A DNA stretch of 64,000 nucleotides from NCBI GenBank assembly GCA_029210945.1, contig JARGGH010000010.1, positions 1-64,000 on the forward strand, read 5' to 3'. Position numbers and translations under genes: made by a program. The DNA is from Anaerolineales bacterium (lineage in GTDB: Bacteria > Chloroflexota > Anaerolineae > Anaerolineales > E44-bin32). Below the pieces are notes generated by a model that made no database searches, had not been told where the DNA came from, and was given only the letters and a program-made list of their open reading frames with translations. Of the stretch, positions 43,832 through 51,496 are shown piece after piece. Each line of letters starts with the position of its first letter. Positions within the stretch are counted from its first letter, which is position 1.

Positions 43832-45013
43832 TCAGCTATCCTTGTCAAGCAGCGCTGCCACACCCGGCAGCGTCTTGCCCTCCATGAATTCGAGTGAGGC
43901 CCCACCGCCTGTAGAGACATGGCTGATTTTGTCTGTCAGACCTGCTTTTCTGATCGCAGCCGCGGAATCGCCCCCCCCGATGATTGAGACAGCGTCAGTC
44001 TCAGCAACGGCCTGCGCAATGGCATACGTCCCCACCGCGAACGGTCCCATTTCGAAAACGCCCATCGGTCCATTCCAAACGATCAGTTTTGCCCCCTGCA
44101 GTTTCTCCTTGAAAAGGTCAACGGTCTTCCCACCGATATCAAGCGCACGCCATCCGGCAGGCACATCATCGACCGGCACCGACCTCACACTTGCGTCATC
44201 CGAGAATTCGTCCGCAACGACGAGATCCACCGGGAGCACCAGCCTGTCTGTCGCGGTCTGAAGGATCTCCCTGGCCGTTGGCAGGGCATCCTCCTCAACC
44301 AGCGATTCGGCCAGATCGAATCCCCGGGCTGCGAGGAAGGTATTTGCCAGACCACCACCGACGAGCAGGTGATCCGCGATCTGAAGCATGCGTTTGACCA
44401 CATCGATCTTGTCGGAGATCTTTGCGCCCCCCATGATGGCGACGAATGGATGTTCGGGATCGAGCAGCGCGTCGCCCAGGTAGCGGATTTCCTTCTCCAT
44501 CAGGTAGCCAGCAACTGCCGGCAGGTACCGGGCAACACCCTCTGTGGAGGCATGTGCACGGTGTGCGCTTCCAAAAGCATCATTTACGTAAACCTCGGCC
44601 AGCGAAGCCAGCGCGCGCGCAAACTCCGGGTCGTTTGCTTTTTCACCCGCATGGAAGCGCGTATTCTCGAGCAGAACAATCTGCCCCGGCTGCAGATCTC
44701 GAACGGCATCTTCCGCCGGATCGCCAACACAATCATCGGCAAATGCGATGGGAACCCCCAACAACTCCGAGAGATGTTCAGCGACCGGCCGCAACGAGAG
44801 TTCGGCTTTCACCTGCCCTTTCGGTCGTCCCAGGTGGGAGCAGAGGATCACGATCGCACGGTGATCGACCAAATACTTGATCGTTGGCAGTGCGGCCCGG
44901 ATGCGGGTGTCATCCGCGACGCGGCCATCTTCTAATGGCACGTTAAAATCCACCCTGACCAGGACACGTTTCGAGTCGAGATCGATGTCCTCAATCGTCT
45001 TTTTGTTAAACAT
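43832..45013 (-). CDS. pgk: Phosphoglycerate kinase
   Basis: 393 aa. [48 protein letters not shown] and [13 protein letters not shown] are all family signatures. It transfers phosphate from 1,3-bisphosphoglycerate to ADP. It follows gap by 54 nt containing a strong hairpin, and ends at an intrinsic terminator. Confidence 0.96.
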   Translation of the reverse strand: MFNKKTIEDIDLDSKRVLVRVDFNVPLEDGRVADDTRIRAALPTIKYLVDHRAIVILCSHLGRPKGQVKAELSLRPVAEHLSELLGVPIAFADDCVGDPAEDAVRDLQPGQIVLLENTRFHAGEKANDPEFARALASLAEVYVNDAFGSAHRAHASTEGVARYLPAVAGYLMEKEIRYLGDALLDPEHPFVAIMGGAKISDKIDVVKRMLQIADHLLVGGGLANTFLAARGFDLAESLVEEDALPTAREILQTATDRLVLPVDLVVADEFSDDASVRSVPVDDVPAGWRALDIGGKTVDLFKEKLQGAKLIVWNGPMGVFEMGPFAVGTYAIAQAVAETDAVSIIGGGDSAAAIRKAGLTDKISHVSTGGGASLEFMEGKTLPGVAALLDKDS

Positions 45014-45032
45014 AAGCCCTCATCTAATAAAG

Positions 45033-45058
45033 AGCGCCGCAGTGAAGTCTGCGGCGCT
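45033..45058 (-). repeat. Hairpin between gap and pgk
   Basis: Perfect 10-bp stem AGCGCCGCAG / CTGCGGCGCT with a 6-nt loop, followed on the minus strand by CTTTATTAG. It may be a partial terminator or mRNA stabiliser that uncouples gap and pgk expression. Confidence 0.65.
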
Positions 45059-45067
45059 GATGCTATC

Positions 45068-46078
45068 TCATAGACTTTTGGCGACCATCGCCGCCAGATC
45101 CGCCGTCCGGACTGAGTACCCCCACTCGTTGTCGTACCAGGACACCACCTTGGCCATCGTCCCGTCCATCACAAATGTGAACTGCGCATCGATGATGCTC
45201 GAGCGCGGATCCATCTTGTAATCCATGCTCACGAGCGGTTCCTCCGAGAAGCCCAGGATCCCCTGCATTGGGCCATCGGCTGCCTTCCGGAAAGCATCAT
45301 GCAGCTCTGCGGTTGTGGCTTCTTTTTCAAGCGTAACCACAAGGTCAACGACCGAGACGGTTGGCGTGGGGACCCGCATCGCGAATCCGTCGAATTTTCC
45401 CTCGAGTTCCGGGATCACCAGCGAAACGGCTTTGGCGGCGCCGGTCGTCGTCGGAACGATGTTCAACGCGGCAGCGCGCGCTCTACGAAGATCTTTGTGA
45501 GGTAAATCAAGGATGTTCTGGCCGTTGGTGTATGAGTGGATCGTCGTCATTAATCCGCGCACGATGCCGAAGTTCTCCAGGATGACTTTCGCCGCCGGGG
45601 CGAGACAGTTGGTTGTGCAGGATGCATTCGAAATGATATCGTGCTTGTCAGCTTCATAATCAGCATCATTGACGCCAAGCACGATCGTGAGGTCCGGGTT
45701 CTTCGCCGGCGCGGTGATGATGACCTTCTGCGCGCCAGCCTGGAGATGCTTGGCAGCGTCATTGCGCGCCCTGAATCGGCCGGTGCCTTCGATGACGATG
45801 TCGACACCCAGTTCCTTCCAGGGCAATTCTGCAGGATCAGGAATCGAGAGCGACTGTATAAAATCGCCGTCGATCACGAGACCATCCTCTTTGACTTCAA
45901 GGTCACCTTCAAAACGGCCGTAATTCGAATCGTATTTGAAGAGATGCGCCATCGTCGCCAGATCGCCGAGATCATTGAATGCGACCACATCGAACTCAGA
46001 CGGGTATTTTTCCTTCATGATCTTCAAGACTTGACGACCGATACGGCCAAAACCGTTGATGCCTACTTTTGTTGCCAT
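45068..46078 (-). CDS. gap: Glyceraldehyde-3-phosphate dehydrogenase
   Basis: 336 aa. The NAD fold starts [11 protein letters not shown]. The catalytic Cys154 is in [11 protein letters not shown], and [11 protein letters not shown] is near the end. FNDLGD near 34-39 places an Asp where NAD-preferring enzymes have one. It starts 14 nt after yvcK. Confidence 0.96.
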   Translation of the reverse strand: MATKVGINGFGRIGRQVLKIMKEKYPSEFDVVAFNDLGDLATMAHLFKYDSNYGRFEGDLEVKEDGLVIDGDFIQSLSIPDPAELPWKELGVDIVIEGTGRFRARNDAAKHLQAGAQKVIITAPAKNPDLTIVLGVNDADYEADKHDIISNASCTTNCLAPAAKVILENFGIVRGLMTTIHSYTNGQNILDLPHKDLRRARAAALNIVPTTTGAAKAVSLVIPELEGKFDGFAMRVPTPTVSVVDLVVTLEKEATTAELHDAFRKAADGPMQGILGFSEEPLVSMDYKMDPRSSIIDAQFTFVMDGTMAKVVSWYDNEWGYSVRTADLAAMVAKSL

Positions 46079-46092
46079 ATTCTTACTCCTGA

Positions 46093-47475
46093 TTAGATTA
46101 ACGTGTCTGTAGTCAGATCGCGACTTTCTTCGAGTGCGAATTCTTCGGCCCAGTCCAACGGCCCGGTTCGCTCTTCCAGAAGGGCGATCAGAACGTCCGC
46201 AAGCATGTCCGGATCGTGGCGGGCGGGATGCGCTCGATCCACGAGGTCTTCCGTGTAAATCGGCACCGGGTAAGATTTTTCCAGCGCCGGGTCGACAGCT
46301 ACAAACCCATCGGGCATTTCAACGTCGAGTTGGTCGTTCGCCACGACCGTATCGACCAACACCGAACCGATATGCGATTGGATGGCGGCAAGGTGCTGAC
46401 AGCAATCCAGACGATCTGTCTCGCCGGGTTGGGTAGCGATGTTGCAGACAAACACCTTGTAGGCCCGGCTGACTTTGATGGCATCCGCCAGGTCGCGAAT
46501 CAGCAGGTTCGGGATGATGCTCGTGTAGAGGCTGCCGGGCCCAATCACGATCATATCAGCCGCCAGGATCGCCTGGATCGCTGGCGGGTAAGCCTGAGCG
46601 TCGTTCGGTTCAATCTGCACCCTGCGGATCTGACCGGGGAGCGCCGGGATATTGCTCTCACCTTCGATCCGCACCGCGCCGCCGTTCGACGAAAGGGTTT
46701 TGTCGGCTGCCAATTGGATGTGGCTGGCAGTCGAGGGAACAACCTGGCCCTGAATACCCAGCACCCGGCCAGCCTCAAGAACGCCCTCCTCGAAGCTGCC
46801 CGTCACGCCAGCCAGCGCAGCGATGAAGAGGTTCCCGAATGAGTGACCGGTGAGCTCCTCGCCGGACCGGAAACGGTATTGAAAGAGCTGTGTGAGCAGG
46901 TCCTCATCTGCTGAAAGAGCAGCCAGGCAGGCACGGATATCCCCTGGCGGCGGCAGCCCCAACGATTTGCGAAGCCTGCCGCTGGAACCGCCATCGTCGG
47001 CGACCGAGACGATTGCGGTGAGGTTCCCGGTGTGTTTCTTCAACCCGCGCAACAGAGTCGAGAGCCCGGTTCCGCCGCCGATCGCAACGACGCGGGGTCC
47101 CCGCCTTAAACGCCGGTGACGCGAAACAGCCTCCACCAATGACCGCCCCGGCCGAATATAGGGGGCCAGCAAAGTGCGGTTGATGCCGACAACAGCCAGC
47201 GATAGAACCAGGAAGCCGATTCCCCCCAGAACCAGTGCGCGCAACCAGCGCGGTAACAGACGAAGGCTCAAAACTCTCAGCCAGGGGGACTCAGGATGTG
47301 CCCAATAAATATCAAGCAGGATGACGGCAAGGCCGAGCCCGATGAGCGCAGTGCCAAACACCATTAAAATCAGCCAGCGTTTGACGCCCAGACCGGGTTC
47401 TAACCACCGCGCAAGAAGCTTCAACCGGCGTGAGGGACGGCCGTTTGAATGTTGTTCACTCGTCCTTGATTGCAC
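46093..47475 (-). CDS. Gluconeogenesis factor YvcK (CofD-like) with membrane anchor
   Basis: 460 aa. Two N-terminal membrane segments (about 34-57 and 77-98) precede the cytosolic CofD-like domain: [18 protein letters not shown] (129-146), [27 protein letters not shown] and [16 protein letters not shown]. YvcK/GlmR proteins bind UDP-GlcNAc and are needed for gluconeogenic growth and cell shape in Bacillus. The membrane extension is absent from the Bacillus protein as I recall. Its place directly before gap and pgk fits a role in carbon flow. In other Gram-positive bacteria YvcK is a Ser/Thr kinase substrate, and a kinase gene lies in the same cluster. Confidence 0.88.
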   Translation of the reverse strand: MQSRTSEQHSNGRPSRRLKLLARWLEPGLGVKRWLILMVFGTALIGLGLAVILLDIYWAHPESPWLRVLSLRLLPRWLRALVLGGIGFLVLSLAVVGINRTLLAPYIRPGRSLVEAVSRHRRLRRGPRVVAIGGGTGLSTLLRGLKKHTGNLTAIVSVADDGGSSGRLRKSLGLPPPGDIRACLAALSADEDLLTQLFQYRFRSGEELTGHSFGNLFIAALAGVTGSFEEGVLEAGRVLGIQGQVVPSTASHIQLAADKTLSSNGGAVRIEGESNIPALPGQIRRVQIEPNDAQAYPPAIQAILAADMIVIGPGSLYTSIIPNLLIRDLADAIKVSRAYKVFVCNIATQPGETDRLDCCQHLAAIQSHIGSVLVDTVVANDQLDVEMPDGFVAVDPALEKSYPVPIYTEDLVDRAHPARHDPDMLADVLIALLEERTGPLDWAEEFALEESRDLTTDTLI

Positions 47476-47532
47476 GGAATCGACTATACCAGAGTAGGGT
47501 TAGAGCGTCAACGCGGGCGGTTTAAGAGCAGT

Positions 47533-47560
47533 TTGTCACTCTCCCATCAAGATGTATAAT
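47533..47560 (+). promoter_or_regulatory. Promoter of the sugar ABC ATPase gene
   Basis: TTGTCA, 16-nt spacer, TATAAT, about 37 nt before the ATG at 47597. It is divergent from yvcK. Confidence 0.75.
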
Positions 47561-47596
47561 TCTAAGCACTATACTCACCCGAAAGGAGGACGGCCC

Positions 47597-48700
47597 ATGT
47601 CCAGCGTGACATACGACCACGTCTACAAGCGTTTCGGCGAGGTCACCGCAGTAAACGATATGAGTATTGAAGTAGAGGATAAAGAGTTCCTTGTTCTGGT
47701 GGGGCCGTCCGGATGCGGCAAAACAACGGCCCTACGTCTCCTCGCCGGATTGGAGGAGATCACCCAGGGTCAGATCCTGATCGGCGACCGGGTTGTGAAC
47801 GAGGTCGCCCCCAAGGACCGGGATATCGCAATGGTCTTCCAATCCTACGCACTCTACCCGCATATGTCCGTGTACGACAACATGGCATTCGGGTTGAAAC
47901 TGCGCAAGACGCCACGCGAGGAGATTAAACGTCGCGTCGAGGAAGCAGCCGACATCCTCGGGATCGGCACCCTTCTGGATCGAAAACCCCGGCAGCTCTC
48001 GGGCGGGCAGCGACAGCGCGTCGCCGTCGGACGCGCGATTGTTCGGGAGCCAAGCGTATTCCTTTTCGACGAACCCCTTTCAAACCTGGACGCGAAACTG
48101 CGCGTGCAGACCCGCGCTGAAATCACAAAACTCCACCAGCGTCTTCAGACGACCTTTATCTATGTGACCCATGACCAGGTCGAGGCGATGACGATGGCAA
48201 GCCGCATCGCAGTGATGAAGGACGGCATTCTGCAGCAAATCGAAACCCCTCAGAACCTGTATGATTACCCGGCGAATGTCTTTGTCGCCGGTTTTATCGG
48301 GTCGCCCGCGATGAATTTCTTCAATGCCAAGCTGGAGCGCAGCGATGGGAGGTTGATCGTCGATGCCGGCTCCTTCAGCGTGCCTGTTCCAGCCGACAAG
48401 ACGGATCAATATCAGAACAAGGTGGGCGAGAATCTGGTGTTCGGCATCCGCCCGGATGACATTCACGATCCGAACTATGCACCCCCGAGCATCAAGGCCG
48501 CACCTGTCGAGATCAAGGTCGATGTGACCGAATTGATGGGCAATGAGATTTTTGTCTACATGTTGAGCGGCGACGACACATTCGTTGGCCGGCTCGACCC
48601 ACGCTCCAAGGTCAATGTTGGCGAGAAAGTCCAGGTCGTGTTCAATATGGACAACATGCATCTCTTCGAGAAGACCGGTCTGCAAGAACGGATCGTATAA
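47597..48700 (+). CDS. Sugar ABC transporter ATP-binding protein (MalK/UgpC type)
   Basis: 367 aa from ATG 47597, with AAAGGAGGA upstream. Walker A is GPSGCGKTT, the Q loop lies in VFQSYALYPHMSVYDN, the signature is LSGGQRQRVAVGRA and Walker B is VFLFDEPLSNLDAKLR. The C-terminal ~130 residues are the MalK-type regulatory OB/TOBE region (NLVFGIRPDDIH). One such ATPase can serve several sugar permeases. No permease or binding protein is adjacent, so it may be the shared MsmK/UgpC-like subunit for unlinked systems. Confidence 0.92.
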   Translation: MSSVTYDHVYKRFGEVTAVNDMSIEVEDKEFLVLVGPSGCGKTTALRLLAGLEEITQGQILIGDRVVNEVAPKDRDIAMVFQSYALYPHMSVYDNMAFGLKLRKTPREEIKRRVEEAADILGIGTLLDRKPRQLSGGQRQRVAVGRAIVREPSVFLFDEPLSNLDAKLRVQTRAEITKLHQRLQTTFIYVTHDQVEAMTMASRIAVMKDGILQQIETPQNLYDYPANVFVAGFIGSPAMNFFNAKLERSDGRLIVDAGSFSVPVPADKTDQYQNKVGENLVFGIRPDDIHDPNYAPPSIKAAPVEIKVDVTELMGNEIFVYMLSGDDTFVGRLDPRSKVNVGEKVQVVFNMDNMHLFEKTGLQERIV

Positions 48701-48717
48701 GGTCGTATTCGTACAGA

Positions 48718-48750
48718 CAAAGCCCCGCTGAATAAGCCAGCGGGGCTTTG
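48718..48750 (+). terminator. Terminator after the sugar ABC ATPase gene
   Basis: Stem CAAAGCCCCGCTG / CAGCGGGGCTTTG with a 7-nt loop, followed by TCTT. It lies only 25 nt before apgM, so it may act as an attenuator. Confidence 0.8.
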
Positions 48751-48774
48751 TCTTGCGAAGGAGAAAAATCTTCA

Positions 48775-49986
48775 ATGGCGAATTTTGATTTAATGCGTGA
48801 ATTACACGTGAAAAACGACGGAAAAATCGTTCTGCTGATCATGGATGGGCTCGGCGGGTTGGCTTCCGCCCCGGATGGCAAGACCGAGCTTGAAGCCGCG
48901 GAAACGCCTCATCTGGACCGGCTGGCACGCGAGGGCACGCTCGGTCAGGTTGTGCCGATCGCACGCGGCATCACCCCGGGTTCTGGTCCCGCCCATCTTG
49001 CTCTCTTCGGTTATGACCCGCTGTTTTATGATGTCGGCCGGGGCGTGATGGAAGGCTCCGGCATAGGTATGCACATCGGGGAAGGCGATGTCGCCGCCCG
49101 CGCTAATTTCTGCACGCTTGATGACCAGGGAAATATCACCGATCGCCGGGCGGGTCGGATCCCGACAGAGGAAGCCATCCCGGTTGTGGAAAAACTGAAA
49201 CAGATCAAACTGCCGGGAGTCAAGATCGACGTGCAGCTCGTCCGGGAATACCGTTTTGCGGTGGTCATGCGCGGCCCGGACCTCGATCCCGATATCGAGG
49301 ATACAGACCCACAGAAGACAGGGGTTCCGCCGCGCAAAGTGACCGCTCAATCACCTGGCGCCGAACACACTGCGCGTTTATTTCAGCAGTGGGTTGAAGC
49401 TGCTTGTGAAGCGCTCAAAGACGAACCGAAGGCGAACGGGATCACTTTGCGTGGTTTTTCCACCGATCCAAAGCTGCCCAAGTTCCCGGAAATCTACGGC
49501 CTCAACCCTGCCTGCATTGCCGTATACCCCATGTATCGCGGCGTTTCAAAACTCGTTGGTATGGAGATCCTTAAGTTTGAGCAGGAGTCTCCGGAGGCCG
49601 AGTTCACGGTCGCACGCCAGCATTGGGATGATTACGATTTCTTCTTTATCCACATCAAGAAAGTGGACAGCCGGGGAGAAGACGGTGATTTCGATGCGAA
49701 AGCGGAGGTGATCGCCAGCGTCGATCGGGCGCTGCCCGCTCTGCTCGAGCTCGAGCCGGCGGTGATCGCCGTGACCGGGGATCACTCGACACCTTCGCAG
49801 CTGCGCAGCCACTCATGGCATCCGGTGCCGTTCTTGCTCTGGGCACCCGGGACCGTTCGAATAGACGCCCAGAAAGTGTTCGGAGAAACCGCCTGTGCCC
49901 AGGGTGGGTTGGGCACGCTGCCCACGACGGATATCATGCCTCTTCTTCTGGCGCATGCAAAACGTTTGAGGAAGTACGGCGCATAA
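48775..49986 (+). CDS. apgM: Cofactor-independent phosphoglycerate mutase, archaeal type
   Basis: 403 aa from ATG 48775, AAGGAG upstream. It belongs to the alkaline phosphatase superfamily: LLIMDGLGGL with the metal Asp, RGITPGSGPAHLALFGYDP, GRGVMEGSGIG, HIKKVDSRGEDGDFDAK, and AVTGDHSTPSQLRSHSWHP. It interconverts 3- and 2-phosphoglycerate. With gap, pgk and tpiA it completes a lower-glycolysis cluster. Confidence 0.94.
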   Translation: MANFDLMRELHVKNDGKIVLLIMDGLGGLASAPDGKTELEAAETPHLDRLAREGTLGQVVPIARGITPGSGPAHLALFGYDPLFYDVGRGVMEGSGIGMHIGEGDVAARANFCTLDDQGNITDRRAGRIPTEEAIPVVEKLKQIKLPGVKIDVQLVREYRFAVVMRGPDLDPDIEDTDPQKTGVPPRKVTAQSPGAEHTARLFQQWVEAACEALKDEPKANGITLRGFSTDPKLPKFPEIYGLNPACIAVYPMYRGVSKLVGMEILKFEQESPEAEFTVARQHWDDYDFFFIHIKKVDSRGEDGDFDAKAEVIASVDRALPALLELEPAVIAVTGDHSTPSQLRSHSWHPVPFLLWAPGTVRIDAQKVFGETACAQGGLGTLPTTDIMPLLLAHAKRLRKYGA

Positions 49987-50000
49987 CACGGGTTTCTTGG

Positions 50001-50030
50001 ATTAAAAAGAGCCGGCCGCCTTTTTTTCGT
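50001..50030 (+). terminator. Possible terminator after apgM
   Basis: A short G+C-rich core (GCCGGCCGCC) flanked by A5 and T7. The stem is weak, but the seven T after a G+C core resemble an intrinsic terminator. The remaining ~280 nt up to 50311 hold no recognisable gene. Confidence 0.35.
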
Positions 50031-50311
50031 GGATACCGGAGTCTGGCAGCTATGCAAATCGATCAACCTGCGATAACTCTCATGGCCAGAGCTCGCCGGT
50101 TGCTGAGGATGAGGATTTTCCGAGTTTCAAGCTTCCGGCACGTATGCATATCGGAAAATCCACAGCTGATTTCCTAGAGTAACAATTCGATTCTTACTTT
50201 CCCCTTCTGCGAATGTTTCCCTTTTGAATGGATTATCTATGGTTATCCTTCGATGCAAGCCATTTATGATGGAGCCTATGATCTCGGTGCTTTAATTAAA
50301 GCGATGAATTC

Positions 50312-50698
50312 TCACGGTTGAAGCACGGTAACTGGGCCTCCCTCGAAATCCTTCGGGTTTCTTGTCACAAGATAATCTGCTCGACCCCGCGAAGCAACTG
50401 CCATTTGCACTGCATTCTCAAAGTCGGACCATCGGTACCCGATTGCTTCTTGAATGACATCTTGGCCTATGGCTGCAATGGAAAAAACCTTCAGACAATC
50501 TTGAACGACATTGTCGGCTGTCACACCATCAACATTGCGTCCTATGAGATAGTGTAGGGTTGTAATACTGTGCGCGGCGATGAGCCCCTCCGCGTCCCGC
50601 CGCTCTACGGCTCCCCACACCTCCGCTGAGCCTTCATAATGAGTCTCTCTTCTGCCAAGTACATCCAGGAGGACGTTGAGATCAACCAGAATTTTCAT
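50312..50698 (-). CDS. PIN-domain toxin (VapC-like)
   Basis: 128 aa from ATG 50698; the upstream extension overlaps the antitoxin and is not family-like. Acidic PIN residues are visible: Asp6 (ILVDLNVLLD), Asp92/Glu94 (WSDFENAVQMAVA) and Asp117 (LVTRNPKDF). Such toxins are Mg-dependent RNases, often cutting tRNA or rRNA. Its start overlaps the 3' end of the antitoxin gene by 17 nt, the usual toxin-antitoxin order. Confidence 0.88.
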   Translation of the reverse strand: MKILVDLNVLLDVLGRRETHYEGSAEVWGAVERRDAEGLIAAHSITTLHYLIGRNVDGVTADNVVQDCLKVFSIAAIGQDVIQEAIGYRWSDFENAVQMAVASRGRADYLVTRNPKDFEGGPVTVLQP

Positions 50699-50942
50699 CG
50701 TTGATCCCATACTTTTCTTCCAGATGTGTCCTGTGTTCCTGGGCGGTAACATCAGGAGGTAGAATTCCGCTCACGCGTTTGAGGATTGGAGCCTCTCGCC
50801 TCGGATCCGATTTAACTGGCAGATTTCGAAGAAACTCGGATATAAGCTTGGACAGTGATGTGTTGTGTCTTGCAGCGTACTCCTCAGCTTCGTCGATCCA
50901 CCGGGAATCTACCCGTACAGTCAGCTTTCTCTTTTCAGCCAT
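50682..50942 (-). CDS. DUF6364-type ribbon-helix-helix antitoxin
   Basis: 86 aa. The first ~45 residues (KLTVRVDSRWIDEAEEYAARHN, then TSLSKLISEFLRNL) read as a ribbon-helix-helix DNA-binding domain; the remainder should wrap the toxin. It overlaps the PIN toxin gene by 17 nt. An inverted repeat over the likely promoter (50967-50998) is the expected autoregulatory operator. Confidence 0.82.
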   Translation of the reverse strand: MAEKRKLTVRVDSRWIDEAEEYAARHNTSLSKLISEFLRNLPVKSDPRREAPILKRVSGILPPDVTAQEHRTHLEEKYGINDENSG

Positions 50943-50966
50943 CGCTCAACTCCCCGGAACAAGAAA

Positions 50967-50998
50967 TGCCGTATACATTACATAGTAATTATACGGCA
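50967..50998 (-). promoter_or_regulatory. Inverted-repeat operator over the toxin-antitoxin promoter
   Basis: Arms TGCCGTATA and TATACGGCA (50967-50975 with 50990-50998), with an inner ATTAC/GTAAT pair. On the minus strand TATAAT (50988-50993) lies inside the repeat, about 45 nt before the antitoxin start. Binding of the antitoxin here would block transcription. No good -35 hexamer is seen. Confidence 0.65.
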
Positions 50999-51447
50999 AT
51001 AGACATAGCACGTTTCCGATCAATAATCTTGGCTAAAGTATCGCGAAATATGCCGAGAACGATCAGCGATAGCGAGTCAGAGGGAATCTGAACTTACTGA
51101 TAAGCAACACAGATGATCTTCGATCACTTGATCACATGCCAGCAATATGGAGACTAGTTTATGAAAGTAGTGTTAAGTTTTTTCTGTAAAAATGGATGAA
51201 AAAGTAGGTCAGGTGTATCCTTTAGCAAGGAATCAACCCAATAAAAGAGAACACCAGATAGCCATCCCCTAAAATAATACCAAGAGGAAGTGGAATTTTC
51301 TGGTTGCACGCCCCATTAATTGTGCCAGCAGGTTGCGGCTAACAAAACATAGGACCTGGCGCGCTGGGTGAGAACGTCCGGTCTAAGTGGGGTTTCGATG
51401 ATTCTTGACTCCGGGATGAGATCAACTGAAGATAGTATCGAGATTGC
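50999..51447. other. Intergenic region without recognisable gene
   Basis: About 450 nt between the toxin-antitoxin operator and the terminator of the beta-helix gene. Stops interrupt all frames. It is visibly more A/T-rich than the surrounding chromosome. I see no tRNA, repeat array or insertion sequence end. Confidence 0.6.
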
Positions 51448-51476
51448 ACCAGAGCCGCCTGATAGGCGGCTCTGGT
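51448..51476 (-). terminator. Hairpin after the beta-helix lipoprotein gene
   Basis: Perfect 12-bp stem ACCAGAGCCGCC / GGCGGCTCTGGT with a 5-nt loop, 20 nt after the stop. A T-run is lacking on the minus strand. Confidence 0.6.
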
Positions 51477-51496
51477 TGTTGATCGGTCTGGTTAGT

